From NCBI RefSeq assembly GCF_000516985.1, contig NW_006917103.1, positions 682,001 through 746,000 on the forward strand: a DNA stretch of 64,000 nucleotides. Reading direction: 5' to 3'. A program made the translations under genes and the position numbers. Shown piece after piece: positions 11,127 through 26,200 of the stretch. Numbering within the stretch: the stretch's first letter is position 1; every line of letters starts with the position of its first letter. The notes under the pieces were generated by a model. It worked only from the letters and a program-made list of their open reading frames with translations, was not told where the DNA came from and did not search any database. The stretch comes from Pestalotiopsis fici W106-1. Its lineage: Eukaryota > Ascomycota > Sordariomycetes > Amphisphaeriales > Sporocadaceae.

Positions 11127-14100
11127 TACCCCTTTAAATCCACGATTTATCGTAAATTTGGCTATATTTAAATTAAAATTGCTAATTAGTAAAATATAGC
11201 TTTTTTTAAGGCTATTCGTTTTAATTATAATAAATAATTTTAAATCCTATTTATTGCAAAAAATTTTGCTATTTTCCTATTAATAAGCTTTTCGTTAATT
11301 TATTTATTATTATTTTATTTAAAGGTTTATAAATAATTCTAATTTTTTCGTTTTAGGCTTTTTATTATAGCTAATAGTTATAAATATTTATATAACGGAG
11401 TTTTATTTTTAATAACGCGATTTTAGCGTTAATTAAATTAATAATCTGCTTATTATTATATTTAATAATAATAATATTATTATTTAGTTATATTAATAAT
11501 TCTTTTAATAATTAATTAACGAATAATATCTCTTTAATAACTTATATTAACGCAAATAATTTAATTTCCGTAATAAAAGTAATAATTATATTTTATTTAT
11601 TTAATCGCTAATTAATTAATTTTCCGAATAACTTTATAGCGAATATTTAGGTATTTTTAAAATCGATATTATTATCGGTAAATAATGCGTTATTAGCAAT
11701 TATTAGATTAGCGGATTTTCCGATTTTAAGCAAAAGTTTTTTAGTATTAATTAGGTAAATTAAAGCTCGATTAGCAGCTTTTTAATATATTTAGCTTAGA
11801 TTATTAAGGAATCGAGCTAATTTAGTTATTATAAATATAATATTTAATTTCGTAAATATAACCGCGAATAGCAATAATCCGATTTTTTTTTAATATTTTT
11901 ATATTTCGTATAAAAGCGCTATAATTAATTAAAATATAAATTTTTCGTAGCTTATTAGCGTCGTATAAATTTTTTATTTATTTATAAATTTAGCGATTTT
12001 TTAAAATAAACTTTTTAAAATAGCTAAATTATTTTAAATATACGATTTCTAATTACTTTTATCCCGAAAAACCATTATATTAGCTCGCTATTATTAATTT
12101 TATATTTTTTTTATAAAATGCTATATTAAATAATTAATAGCTTTTTTATTTTTATTCTTATATACGATAATTACGTCGTTAACGTAAAAAAAAATTAACA
12201 CTCTTTTATTAATAAATACGCAAAATTTATATAGTATTTAAATATAGCCGATTTCGGCTAAAGTTTTTATAAATTTTTTTTGCTATAATAGCGGTAATAT
12301 CCGTAATTTATAAAATGCTTTATTTAATATTAATATAATATTTTTTTTCGATATTTATCCGGTATTTTTATAAATACATTTTAATTAATAAAAGCGTATA
12401 TAAACGCGTTTATTACGTTATATTATATTAGTTTAAAATCGAATTTTGCTATAATCGCGATTAAAATGCGAAATAATCTTTTAGCTAATATAGCCGCGTA
12501 AATTTCCTAGTTTTAGGATTTTGCTTATTAATTACCGTAAACGACGAATTTTGCTTTGCATTTTTAGAATTTCTTATATTTATCGAATTTATATACGTAT
12601 ATTTATATATAATTAAAAATTTATTTACTTTTTATTTATAAATCCTTTTTATTAATTTCGGTTTAAAATTATATATTTTTATAATTTTATAAATAATTAG
12701 CTTTTATTTAAAAAAATAATTTGCTAAACGGATAATAATGCAATTTATAATATTATTTAAAAAAAGCTAGGATTTCCCCTTTATAAATTTTTACCTTTTA
12801 ACGAAAAAAGCGTTTTAGCTTCGGTTTATCGTTTTAATTATTGCTTTATTTTATTTTAGGAATAGTTTTATAACTAGCTAAAAAAGCTATTTATTATAAA
12901 ATTATTTTAAATTTTTTTATTAATAACGCCGTATTTTTAATCGTAATCGCCTTTATACTATATATTAATAAAGCTAATAAAAATATTTATAATAAAGTCT
13001 AAAAGGTAAATTTCGCTATAATAAAAGGGTATTATTTATTTTTTTTATTTAGCGTTATTTTTTTTACTTTTTTAATTACCACTTTTTTTTTAATTATTTT
13101 AATTATCGCCTAATAAAATATCTTTTGCGGCGGTATTTTTACTTTTTAATTTTTATAAAATCTCGTTTTTAAATATTACGTAATTAGTTATAAAATCGGC
13201 GATAAGCTAGGTATTAATATTTAAAAGCTTATTTTTAAATATGTTTTATTTTTTATCGCATAATTTTTTTTTATTTATAATTATATCTTTTATATTAATT
13301 AATTTATTTTAATTAAAAATTTAAATCTTATAAATATTAAATAACCTATATCCGATTAGGTATTTTATTTAGGCTTTAAGTATTAATCGCTATAAACGGC
13401 CGAATTTTTATTATACCGTTAGCGTTATTATATACGCTTTATATCCGAATATTTTAAAATAGGTTTAATTAGGCTTATAATTTAGATTTAGGACTCTTTT
13501 TATTTTTATAATTGCTTTATAAAATTTTATATATAATATACGCTATCGGGAATTATAATTCGACGTGCGATTATATAAATATACCGCGGTTTTGCCGATT
13601 TTAGGCTAAAATTAATAAAGGAGTTTTACGCCGGTACGCATTATACGTTCTTTTTTTTTAATTATACCTCTTAAGCGTTTAGCAGCTTTATTTTAAGCTT
13701 ATATATATAATGCTAAAAGCTTAAATTTAATATATTTATTTTTAAAATATTTTCTAATTACTTATTTAATTTTAATAATTTCGTTATCGTATTCGATAAC
13801 TTTAATTTTAATATTATATTAAATTTTTATTATGCCTAGAAACGATCGGAAAGCGTTAATTAATATAATAGCAGTTTTTTCCGTAAAATAATAGTTTTAT
13901 ATATATCCCGTTTACCGATAAATAATTAATATTTAGGATATATAGTTTTCGATTTTTTTAATATAATTATAAAAATTTATAGCTAATCGTTTGCTATAAT
14001 TTTTATTAATTAGCCGTAATATTTGCCGTAATTAGCGCTTAATTTTTATAAATACGCAGGTTTTATATTTTATTATAATTGGTCCTTTAATTTTTATTTT

Positions 14101-15915
14101 TTAAAATAAATAGATAAAATATTTAAAAATTGCCGGGCCTAGGTATTTTATTTTATAATGCTATCGTATAGCTTTTTTAGTTAATAATAGCCTTTTTATT
14201 TATATTTTTTCCGGTAAATGGCAAATAACGCTAAAAATAATTTATAAAATTTATATTCGAGGACGTATTATCTATATTAATTTTAAAGTATGCTAATTAA
14301 AAATCTATTTTTTTTGCGTAATATTATAAGGTTGTTTTTATTATTTTAATAATATTTTCGTTTTTATAATTAACGGAATAATATTAATATAATTAATAAT
14401 TTAAAATAATAAGCTATATTATTTAATAATAATATTTTAAATTTAAATTATATAATTATTATATTATATCCGTAAATAAGTAATTTCCGGTCGCCTAATT
14501 AAATAAAGTCGTAATTAAAAGCTTATTTATAATTAATAAGCTTTGCTTTTATATTTATAATTAAAATCGTTATCGCTAAATTTAAAATAACTAAATAATA
14601 CAAAAAGTAGTTTTTTATAAATGCTATAAAATTGTTTTATACGTTTGCTATTAGTTATCCGTTTTATTAATCCGTATTAATCGGGAGCGATTTTTCCTTA
14701 ATTATTCGTAATATGCTAATTCGGCTAGTTTTAATCCTTTTTATGCTACGAACCTGCTTTTATAAATTAGAATTTTTTTTAAAGGCTTTATTTATTCGTA
14801 TTTATATTTTATTTTTAAAAATAAAACCTGGATAGGCTTTTTTTAGGAATACGTAAAAATATAAATTAAAAACGTAAAAAAGGTGGCAAATAAGGTATTT
14901 AATATTTTTTTGCCTTTTATTATAAATAATTCGTTTATTTTTTTTTTACGTAAATTAGCCGTATTTAATCGGAAAGGTATTTAATTTTTAACGGAATAAG
15001 CGTTTTTATTTTATCCGTTTTAGGGCTATTTATTAGCTTTATTAACGTAAATTATAAAAGCGCTTTTCCTAATTTTTAGCCTAATCGGTTATTAAATGCT
15101 TAAGTTTTTACGGAAGTTGTTGCTTATTACCCGATATTTTAAATTTTTATTTAAAATGCTTTATTTTTTATAAATTTAATAAAAGGCGGCTTATTATAGC
15201 ATAATTAAAATAACGGCATTTAAAAAATTTATAGCTTAAACCGAATTATTTTATATTTTAATTATTTGCTTTATTTAGGCTTTCGCTATAATTATTTTTT
15301 ATTTATTAATTTAATTTATAGCTTTTTTTAATATTTTTAAAGGCTTAAAAGCTTCGAAATATTATTTTTTTGCTTTTTTTTTATTATTTAAGGCTAATTT
15401 GCTATAGCGAGCCCTAAAATTCTTGTATTATTTATATAAAGGCTTATTAATTAAGCAATACGTAAAAAAAAAGTTTAAAAAAATTATAATAATTATTTAT
15501 TTCGTAATTTTTTTAATCGCCGTATATTATTTAGCGTATATAGCTTTTTTTATTTTATAATAATTATAATCGAAATTAAACGATTTTTAATTTTTTTTGG
15601 TAAAATCCGTTATTGTTTATTCCCCGTTTTTTTATTTTAGATGCTTGGATCGTCGCTTTCGTTTATAGCTTCGAAGGTCGCTATCGCGGTTTTTATATAT
15701 TTAATCTTTTTAATATCCGGTTCGATTAAAGTTTTAATTAAAGTTGTTTTATTTTTAAAATAATTAATTAGTCCGGTAATTTATACCTAAATCTAAAACG
15801 TATATTTCTAATTATTTTAATCGGAGGTTATTTTTAATAATATTATTAGGCCGATTCCGGCTTTTTTCGTAATTATTATTTTCGTAGCTTCGGCAAAGGT
15901 ATTAAAACTTTTAAT

Positions 15916-16148
15916 TATTAATTAAAATAGTGCTTTTTTATTAAAGTTTAAATTAATTTAATATTAATATTAAATATATAATATATTAATTTATATTTTA
16001 CGCTTTTTAATTTTAATAAAATATACGCTTATTTAAGTGGCCCCGGCTAATCCCCGGGAGGTCCCGTATATCTATCTGGATATTATGGTGTTGATCCGTG
16101 TGCTTAAGCACACGCTAATATATAGGAACCATAGTCCACCATCTGATA
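15916..16148 (-). repeat. LTR of copia element 1 (right copy, 233 bp)
   Basis: It aligns with 10,894-11,126. It begins TATTAATTAAAATAGTGC, where the other copy has TGTTGATTAAGGTGGTGC, so the visible differences there are G to A. Both copies keep the block CGGCTAATCCCCGGGAGGTC, which shows they are the same repeat. Confidence 0.88.
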
Positions 16149-17127
16149 ATTATAAAGCGCTAAATTAAAAGCTTTTATAAAAAAAATCCGGCGTATTATA
16201 TAAAATCGCAAACGCTAAAAATAAGCTAATTATATTAAAAATATTATTAAAAATAATTATTTTTTATCGGCTATACCTAAATTTATCGCCGCTTATTAGC
16301 AATTTTACGGGAAATTAAAATAAAAGCAAGCTATCGCCGGTATTTTGCGCATTATAATTAATTTTTTATTAGCGAACCATATATTATTACGCTTTAATAA
16401 TAAGCGCCTTATTAAATTAACTAATTGCTTTTTTTTTTAAATTATTATATAAAAAAATTTAAAAAATATTAAATTAAGCATTAGCCTAATTAGTTAAAAT
16501 ATTTTATATAATAATAAATAAAGGGAAAACTAACCTTTACGGGCGCCGGAAATATAACGCTGCTTTTCGTTATCGGATTTTTTAAATTTATTTAATAGGC
16601 GCTTTAGCATTTTAGCTATTTTAGCGCTAATAACGGAAGGCTTTTAAGCCTTTTTTTTAGCTTTAATATAAATAAAAACTAATTTAATTTAAAGCTATTA
16701 CGATAAAACCTTATATATTTAATAAAAATGCTTTTTAATATTACGTAATATAAATAAACGAAAAATATTTATAGCAAATATAGCATCCGATTAAATAAAA
16801 TAACGTATTTGCCCCGGGTCGTAATAGCTTAAAATACCGATAAATTTAACATAAATAAATTTTATACAAATTAATTTATTTTATATTATTTATTTTGCGA
16901 TTATTTTACCCGGCTTCGCTACTTTATACCTACCCTAATTTACCCGGTATATATCCGAATTACCCTAAATTTAAAGATTTTTAAATATTATTTTATTTAT
17001 TTTTACGATTTTTTTTAACGGAATTATAATTATTAAAAGCATTTATATTAATCGCTAAATAATATATAGCATTTTAAAATTTATACTTTCAATATAAACT
17101 TATAAATTATAATTTTTATATAATATA
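16149..17127. repeat. RIP-mutated relic between the two copia systems
   Basis: AT-rich degraded sequence with no recognisable domain. Its left end carries the second ATTAT copy of element 1, and its right end carries the first ATATA copy of the tandem array. It may be the continuation of the relic at 10.03-10.89 kb. Confidence 0.5.
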
Positions 17128-17755
17128 TGTTTTAAGGTATAATTGGTGGATTATAAACTTAGGCATAGGGAAGCGTTTATATAATTCGTAAAATCAGGCC
17201 GTAAAAGGTAGTTATAGGGCTATATAATTAATTTATTAAAGCTTAAAAAAAAATAACTAATTACGGAGGAATAACTACCTTTTATACCTATAAAATTAAT
17301 TAATAAAAATATTTTAAAATATATTATTAATAAATTAAATTTATAATTAAATTAATTAGTAATAAAATTAATTTATAATCGAAAAAATTATCGAAATTTA
17401 TAAATTTTTATAATATAGGTTACCCTATAACCTAAAGCTATTATAGCCAGGTGCATTAGCTATATTTAATAGGGTTAGATTTAGTAAAACGTTTTATTAA
17501 ATTCTAATAGGTTTTAATAGCTATAATGGCTATAATAGTTAATTATAATAATTTATTAATTATATAATATTATAAATAATAGCTATAAATAATGCTATAT
17601 TAACTATAGGTTAATATAAAGTAAATTTTATTAATTTTTTATATATCGTTATTTAATAATATTTCGATAAATTTTATAGCGATTATAACGATATAATATA
17701 CGTTATAAAATTAATTTTATATATTATACGATATTATATTAATATTTGTATAATA
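17128..17755 (-). repeat. Array LTR1 (628 bp)
   Basis: The left outer LTR starts TGTTTTAAGGTATAATTGG and ends ATTTGTATAATA, where LTR3 reads ATCCGTGCAACA. It is heavily RIP-mutated. At 17,481-17,500 it reads TTAGTAAAACGTTTTATTAA, against CCAGTGGAACGTTCCACTGG in LTR3. Confidence 0.9.
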
Positions 17756-20700
17756 CTCCTTTTATTAAATAATATCGGTTAAATTTAATAATTTAATAAA
17801 TTTTTAAAATTTATTTTTAGGAAATAGCTTTATAAGGCCGTTTATTAATATATCGTTAATTAAAATATATTCGATTTAAATATTTTTATTTTTAATTTTT
17901 TGCCGTACGTAAAAATACCGTATAGCCGTATATTTAGTACGTTAGTAATATTCCGGATTATATATTAAATTTATAGCCCCCGTATTATTTCTTTTAATTA
18001 ATATAGTATTTATATTAATTCTAATTTCCGTAAAAAGATTTTTTAACTATATTGCTTTACGGATAACCTGCTTTAATTTATTAAATTCGGCTTCGGTAAT
18101 TAATAAAAAAATCGTAAATTACCGTTTCGATTTTTAATTTATCGGCTTATTATTTAAAATAAATAAATAACCGGACGTTAATTTACGGGTTTCGTAATTA
18201 TTAGCAAAATCGGTATCGGAATAACCTATTAATCCGGGTTTTATTTTTCCGTTAAAAATAATTTTAAAATAATAATAAAATTTTAAATAATTAAATACTT
18301 TTTTTACCTTTTTTATCGTAATTTTTAATAGGTTTTGCATATATTTAGCTAAATATGCTATAAAATAAGCTAAATCGGGCCTAGTTTAAATTATAGCATA
18401 TATTAATCTATTTAATAAATATTAATATAAATAAATAAATTCTTTTAAAGCCGGTTTTTCGTTATTTTTATTTTTTAACGTATATAACGATTTTAAAAAT
18501 CTAAAGCTAAATAGTATATTAGCCGGTTTTATATCGGAAAATCCGTTAATTTCTAATAACTTTTTAAGGTAAATTGCCTAGTTTATACGAATTATTTTAT
18601 TTTTTTGATTTTTTTTAATTTATATACTAAAAAATAAAAAATTGGTCCTAAATCTTTTATTTCGAATTTTTTCGAAATATCCTATTTTAATTAGTTAATT
18701 TTACGTAAATTAGGGCTAAAAATTAGGAAATTATTTACGTAAATTATAATAAAAATATTAGATTTTTTATTATAATAAGCTAATTCGTCTAAAATAAATA
18801 AATTAAATCTAAGCTTTTTTAGGCTATTTTTTAGCGTAATTTGCTATTAGCGTAAATTTTATTTAAAACCGTATAAGGCCTTTTTAAGCTAAATTACCTA
18901 GGAGTCGTCGTTTTTCTAACCGAAATTATTTAATTCCGGGTTTTCGGAAAGAAATTTAAATAATCCGTTTATAAGGGTAATATATATTTTTTCGTATAAT
19001 TCCCCGTTTAAAAAAACACCGATTATATCGATTTATTCGATTTTTTAATCGTAATAAACTGCTAAAACTAATAAAAGCCTTTAAATAATAGATTTTATTC
19101 TTATAGCAAACGTTTCGAAATAATCGATTTTATATCGTTATTTAAATCTATATATAACTAATTTAGCTTTATATTTATCGATATTTCCGTTTTTATCGGT
19201 TTTTCTTTTAAATACCTATTTTACGAATAATAGGATTTTACCGGCTTTTTAAATTTTATTTCGATCGATAGCTTAAAAAATCTTTTTTTAAATTAATTAC
19301 CGTAATTTAGCGTATATAGCCTAATTTTTTTTTAAAGCTTTTTAATGCCTATTTTATTATTTTCGATTTTATATAGCCTAAAATTTTAATAATTAAATAA
19401 TACGAAATATCGGCGAATAATTCGTCGTATTTAACGAATTTATTTTATTCGGAATCCGTAAATTTCGGAAAAATTACCTTAATATTCGATTTATTCGGAA
19501 TAATCGAAAAAATATTATTAATATTTATAAATTCGGAATTTATACTAAATTTATTATTTATATTAAATTCGTTTCCGGGTAAATTCGGTTAATTATTAAT
19601 TATAAATTTATTCGTAATAAATTAAAAAATTCGATCGTTTCCAAAAAATAAATTTAGTAAATTTCGTAAATTTACTATTTCCGGGATTTATAATTAAATA
19701 AATTTACCGTCGGTAGAATTTTTATTTAATATTATTTCCTAATCCGGTAATTCCGAATCCGGTAATTTTTCCTTTTTTTTTTCGATTTTTAAATAATAAT
19801 CGAATATAAAAAATCCGTATAATTTATAATTTATACGGTCGATCGGGAAAATATATATAATAAATTTTATTACCGTTATATCTAATTATTTTCCTATTTT
19901 CGGTAATAACTCCGAATTTATCGGAATTTTTACGGATTTTTTTCGGTTTATAAACTAAAACCGGTATTCCTAATGCATAAATTTAGGATAAATTAGACTT
20001 ATTATCTTATTTTAACCAAAAATAATCGTAAAATTCCTAATAAAAGGTAAATAAACCGGATATTATAATAATAAAATTTATTAAATAAACTATTGCTTTT
20101 ATAACAAATTCCTAAAGGTTTTTCGGGAATTATAAATCGATAAAAACCATTTTAGTTTTTTCGATAATAATCCGGTTTATACGTTCGGTTATACCGTTTT
20201 ATTTTAATATATAAAAAATTATAAATTCGAAAATAATCCTTTTTTCGGTTAAATAATTTTCTAATTTAACCGGGGAAAACTTTTTACCGTTATTTATACG
20301 AATAATATTTAAATATTTTCCGAATTAAATTTTGTAATATTCGATTTTATTCGTTATAATATTAAATATATTAAATTTTTCTTTAAAAAAGTTAATTTTC
20401 CGAAATCCGGTTTTATTATTCGTAAAATTAATTATATATTTATAACCGGAATAATTAAAAAGAATAATATAAACCGTATCGATATAAATACGATATAACG
20501 GTTTATTAGCCTTATTCGGATTTGTATAAGATTAATTTCGGGTAAATTTTCCCGAAATATAAAATTCGTAATTTAAATCCTCCTTTTTTAATTTTTTTTT
20601 AAAAATTCCCGTAATTATTTTAGCTATTTTAGCTAAAATATCGTAGCTAAAATAGCTAAATCGTTTATACTATTTTTTTATAATTATAAAAAAAATTCGA

Positions 20701-22557
20701 ATAATTAAAAATTAATTCGATTTCTTCGAAATCCGTAATTTTATTAAATTTTGTATCCGAATTCGGTTCCGGGTAATTTAAACCGATTATACGGGCTTTT
20801 TTTATTATTTTTAATAAATTTATAGCTAAATATATTATATTAAGCTTTAATTTATTAGCTAAATATAGGAAAAATTTATATTTTTTTTAATTTAATATAG
20901 CAAAAAGCCTATTTTTAAAATTATATAATTTATTTCCGCTTATAATACCGCTTTTTTAGTAATATAATTAATTAGATATAATATTTAGCGGAAATTCCGG
21001 TACGTAAAATACGTTTAATAACGTTATTTTACGTATTTTTTAGTTAATTTCGAAAAAAAGCGTAATATTTTTAATTTCTTTTAAAAATATTTTTTTACTA
21101 TTTATAATAATCGGTAAAAAATCCGATTTTATAATAAAATTATCAAATAAATTCTTATTATTCGATATATATTTTAAAAAACCCGTATCGTATAACCACC
21201 AATCTTTAGGAAAAGTAATTAATTTCTTTTTTTTTAAATTATTCGAAATATTTAAAAAAGCATAGAACGATTCGTCTTCGTTTAAATTTTCGTTATAAGG
21301 TAAATTTCCCTATTTTTTAAATTTTTAATTTATAATAAATATGGTCGAATTTGAGTTATTCGACTTATTCGAATTATTCGAATTATTAAAATTATTCGAA
21401 TTATTCGATTTTTTCCTTTTATTCGATTTATTCGAATTCTTCCTATTTCCGCTTTAGGTTCCCTATTAATTCTAATTAAATCGGGGAAACCGGGATTTTT
21501 TATTATCCGTATAATAAAAATTTCCTATAGCCGTATCCGGATTCCGTCGGTTTTTATCCAAAATATCCGTAATTAACTTTTCGAAAATAAATAAATTTAT
21601 AAACCGTAAAATATTACGTTAACGGTTAGCCTATATAGGGTAAGCTAACTAAAAGGCTGTAATAAAAATTGTTTTTTAATTAATATTATCGATTTTAGCC
21701 CTAACGCTTAAAAGCTTTAAAATATATCTTTTAAAAATAAATATAAACTCGTTTAATAAATTATAATTTTCGAATTTTATAATATAAAATTCGAAATATA
21801 ATTGCTAACGTAATACGGGTCCGGTGCCTTAATAGGCTAATTATAAAATCGATAAAGCTTTATATAAATTTATTTTATTAAATATTAAATTTAACGGTTT
21901 TATTATTAAATTTTAACGAATTAAAAGCAATACCTAGGTTTTCTAAATATCGGTTATATTATTATATATATCGGTAATTTTAAAAAACCGATCGATTCCT
22001 AATAATTTAAAATATAACTATAACGTAAATTTTTATATATTCCAATTTCCGGATCCGGAAAATTTCTATTTCTCCGGCATTTAGCATCCGGCAATAATAC
22101 GGATAAAATTATTTATTTTGCCGAATTTTTGCCGTTATAACGGTATAATTATCGTTAAAAACGGTAAAAAAATCGTTAAGAAAATAAAAATAAAAAGAAT
22201 TAATTTTTTTATTTTATCGATAAAGTATTTAAAAGGATCCAAATACTATAATATAATATAGCAAATATTATAAGGTGCTATAGCAAATCGGCTATTATAA
22301 TAGGGATTAATTATAAATAATTTTATAGCCGTTATATAGCTATAACGGGTAAAATTATTATAATTAGCTATTTAACTATAATTTTCGATATAATTACGGC
22401 TTATATAAGCTTATATATAGGCCTATAAAAAATCGGCTATTATAACGGAATTCCAAAATTTACGTTAAATTAACTCGTTTAAAAAAACGGCTATAATTTT
22501 CGATATAAAGTCCGGTTCCTAATATAATCGATATTATACCAGACCGGGCTTATAACC

Positions 22558-22592
22558 TATTTTAAAATATAATTAGTAAATTATAAATTTAA
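22558..22592 (-). repeat. Extra copy of the LTR start, 35 bp
   Basis: The sequence TATTTTAAAATATAATTAGT and what follows is a second copy of the first 35 bp of the LTR, placed head-to-tail directly before LTR2. It looks like a scar of slipped or unequal recombination at the LTR edge. Confidence 0.7.
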
Positions 22593-23218
22593 TATTTTAA
22601 AGTATAATTAGTGGATTATAAATTTAGGCATAGGGAAGCGTTTATATAATTCGTAAAATTAGGCCGTAAAAGGTAATTATAAGGCTATATAACTAATTTA
22701 TTAAAGCTTAAAAAAATAATTAATTATAAAAGAATAATTACCTTTTATACCTATAAAATTAATTAATAAAAATATTTTAAAATATATTATTAATAAATTA
22801 AATTTATAATTAAATTAATTAATAATAAAGTTAATTTATAATCGAAAAAACTATTAAAATTTATAGATTTTTATAATATAGGTTACCTTATAATTTAGGG
22901 CTATTATAGCCAGGTATATTAGCTATATTTAATAAAGCTAGATTTAATAGAACGTTTTATTAAATTTTAATAGGTTTTAATAGCTATAATAGCTATAATA
23001 ATTAATTATAATAATTTATTAATTATATAATATTATAAATAATAACTATAAATAATGCTATATTAACTATAGGTTAATATAAAATAAATTTTACTAATTT
23101 TCTATATATCGTTATTTAACGATATTTCGATAAATTTTATAGCTATTATAATAATATAATATACGTTATAAAGCTAATTTTATATATTATACGATATTAT
23201 ATTAATATCCGTATAATA
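22593..23218 (-). repeat. Array LTR2, shared middle LTR (626 bp)
   Basis: It lies between internal regions A and B and serves as the boundary of both, which is the expected product of homologous recombination between LTRs of two copies. Strongly RIP-mutated; it ends ATCCGTATAATA. Confidence 0.9.
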
Positions 23219-26200
23219 TTTCTTTTATTAAATAATATCGGTTAAATTTAATAATTTAATAAATTTTTAAAATTTATTTTTAAAAAATAGTTTTATAAGG
23301 CCGTTTACTAATATATCGTTAATTAAAATATATTCGATTTAAATATTTTTATTTTTAATTTTTTATTATATATAAAAATACCGTATAATAATATATTTAA
23401 TACGTTAATAATATTCCGGATTATATACTAAATTTATAGCTTTCGTATTATTTTTTTTAATTAATATAGTATTTATATTAATTCCGATTTTTATAAAAAA
23501 ATTTTTAATTATATTATTTTACGGGTAACCTATTTTAATCCGTTAAATTCGGCTTTAATAATTAATAAAAAAATCGTAAATTACCGTTTCGATTTTTAAT
23601 TTATCGGCCCGTTATTTAAAATAAATAAATAACCGGACGTTAATTTACGGGTTTTATAATTATTAGCAAAATCGATATTAAAATAACCTATTAATCCGGG
23701 TTTTATTTTCCCGTTAAAGGTAATTCTAAAATAATAATAAGATTTTAAATAATTAAATACCTTTTTTATTTTTTTTATTATAGTTTTCGATAGGTTTTAT
23801 ATATATTTAGTTAAATATATTATAGGGTAAGCTAAATTAGGCTTAGTTTAAATTATAGTATATATTAATTTATTTAATAAATACTAATATAAATAGATAA
23901 ATTCTTTTAAAGCCGGTTTTTCGTTATTTTTATTTTTTAACGTATATAACGATTTTAGGAATTTAAAGCTAAATAGTATATTAGCCGGTTTTATATCGGA
24001 AAATCCGTTAATTTCTAATAACTTTTTAAAGTAAGTTGCCTAGTTTATACGAATTATTTTATTTTTTCGATTTTTTTTAATTTATATACTAAAAAAATAA
24101 AAAATTAGTTTTAAATCTTTTATTTCGAATTTTTTCGAAATATTCTATTTTAATTAATTAATTTTACGTAAATTAAAACTAAAAATTAGGAAATCGTTTA
24201 TATACGTAATAATAAAGATATTAGAATCTTTATTAAAATACGCTAATTCGTTTAAAATAAATGGATTAAATCTAAGCTTTTTTAAATTATTTTTTAATAT
24301 AATTTGCTATTAGCGTAAATTTTATTTAAAACCGTATAAGGCCTTTTTAAGCTGGATTACCTAGGAGTCTTTTTCGTTAATTTTTTATCCGAAATTATTT
24401 AAATCCGGGTTTTCGGATAAAAATTCGGATAATCCGTTTATAAAAATAATATATATTTCTTTATATAATTCCCCGTTTAAGAAAGCACCGATTATATCGA
24501 TTTATTTGATTTCCTAATCGTAATAAGCTGCTAAAGCTAATAAAAGCCTTTAAATAATAGATTTTATTTTTATAATAAACGTTTCGAAATAATCGATTTT
24601 ATATTATTATTCGAATTTATATATAATTAATTTAGCTTTATATTTATCGATATTACCGTTTTTATCGGTTTTCCTTTTAAATACCTATTTTACGGATAAT
24701 AGGATTTTACCGGCTTTTTAGATTTTATTTCGATTAATAGCTTAAAAAATCCTTTTTTAAATTAATTGCCGTAATTTAGCGTATATAACCTGGTTTTATT
24801 TTTTTTTAGGGCTTTTTAGCACTTATTTTATAGTTTTCGGTTCCGTATAGCTTAAATTTTTAATAATTAAATAATACGAAATATTAGCGAATAATTCGTT
24901 GTATTTAATAAATTTATTTTATTTAAAATCCGTAAATTTCGGAAAAATTATTTTAATATTCGATTTATTCGGAATAATCGAAAAAGTATTATTAATATTT
25001 ATAAATTTATAATTTATAATAAATTTATTATTTATATTAAATTTATTTCCGGGTAAATCCGGTCGATTATTAATTATAAATTTATTCGTAATAAATCGGA
25101 AAATTCGATTATTTCCGGGAATTAGATTTAGTAGATTTTATAAATTTACCGTTTCCGGGATTTATAATTAGATAAATTTACCGTTAATAGAATTTTTATC
25201 CGGTATTATTTCCTAATCCGGTAATTCCGAATCCGGTAATTTTTCTTTTTTTTTTCGATTTTTAAATAATAATCGAATATAAAAAGTCCGTATAATTTAT
25301 AATTTATACGGTCGATCGGGAAAATATATATAATAAATTTTATTACTATTATATCCGATAATTTTCCCGTTTTCGGTAATAATTCCGAATTTATCGGAGT
25401 TTTTACGGATTTTTTTCGGTTTATAAATTAAAACCGGTATTCCTAATATATAAATTTAGGATAAATTAGGCTTATTATTTTTTTTTAGCTAAAAATAATC
25501 GTAAAATTCCTAATAAAAAATAAATAAACCGGATACTATAATAATAAAATTTATTAAATAAATTATTATTTTTATAACGAATTCCTAAAGGTTTTTCGGG
25601 AATTATAAATTAATAAAAACCGTTTTAGTTTTTTCGATAATAATCCGGTTTATATATTCGGTTATACCGTTTTATTTTAATATATAAAAGGTTATAGGTT
25701 CGAAAATAATCCTTTTTTCGGTTAAATAATTTTTTAATTTAACCAAGGAAAACTTTTTACCGTTATTTATGCGTATAATATTCGGATATTTTTCGAATTA
25801 AGTTTTATAATATTCGATTTTATTTGTTATAATATCGAATATATCGGATTTTTCTTTAAAAAATTTAATTTCCCGAAATTTAGTTTTATTATCCGTAAAA
25901 TTAGTTATATATTTATAACCGGAATAGCTAAAAAAGGTAATATAAACCGTATTAATATAAATATAATATAACGGTTTATTAGCCTTATTCGGATTTATAC
26001 GGGATTAGTTTTGGGTAAATTTACCCGAAATATAAAATTCGCAATTTAAATTTTTTTTTTTAATTCCTTTTTAGGAATCCCCGTAATTATTTTAGCTATT
26101 TTAGCTAAAATATTATAGCTAAAATAGCTAAATCGTTTATATTATTTTTCCGTAATTATAAAGAAATTCGAATAATTAGAAATTAATTCGATTTTTTTAA

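Larger units (their letters stand above)
10894..16148 (-). mobile_element. Ty1/copia LTR retrotransposon, RIP-inactivated, with matching LTRs and ATTAT on both flanks
   Basis: A 5,255-bp element is bounded by two LTRs of exactly 233 bp. The flanks at 10,889-10,893 and 16,149-16,153 both read ATTAT, as expected for a 5-bp target-site duplication. On the minus strand, translated fragments match copia pol. Integrase C-terminal-like residues lie near 13,660-13,560. Reverse transcriptase has FFYVNDVIIVYKN with the active site at 12,186-12,175 (YVND where YVDD is expected). RNase H residues similar to the IFAIKLFGKLI motif lie near 11,680-11,590. The gag region should therefore lie at 14.8-15.8 kb. 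Many in-frame TAA and TAG codons make it non-functional. The D-to-N change in YVDD is a G-to-A transition, as RIP produces. Confidence 0.88.

Noticed and set aside
18134..18340. 68-codon open frame read as a host gene
   Set aside because: Its sequence is clearly a copia RNase H fragment within the RIP-mutated array.
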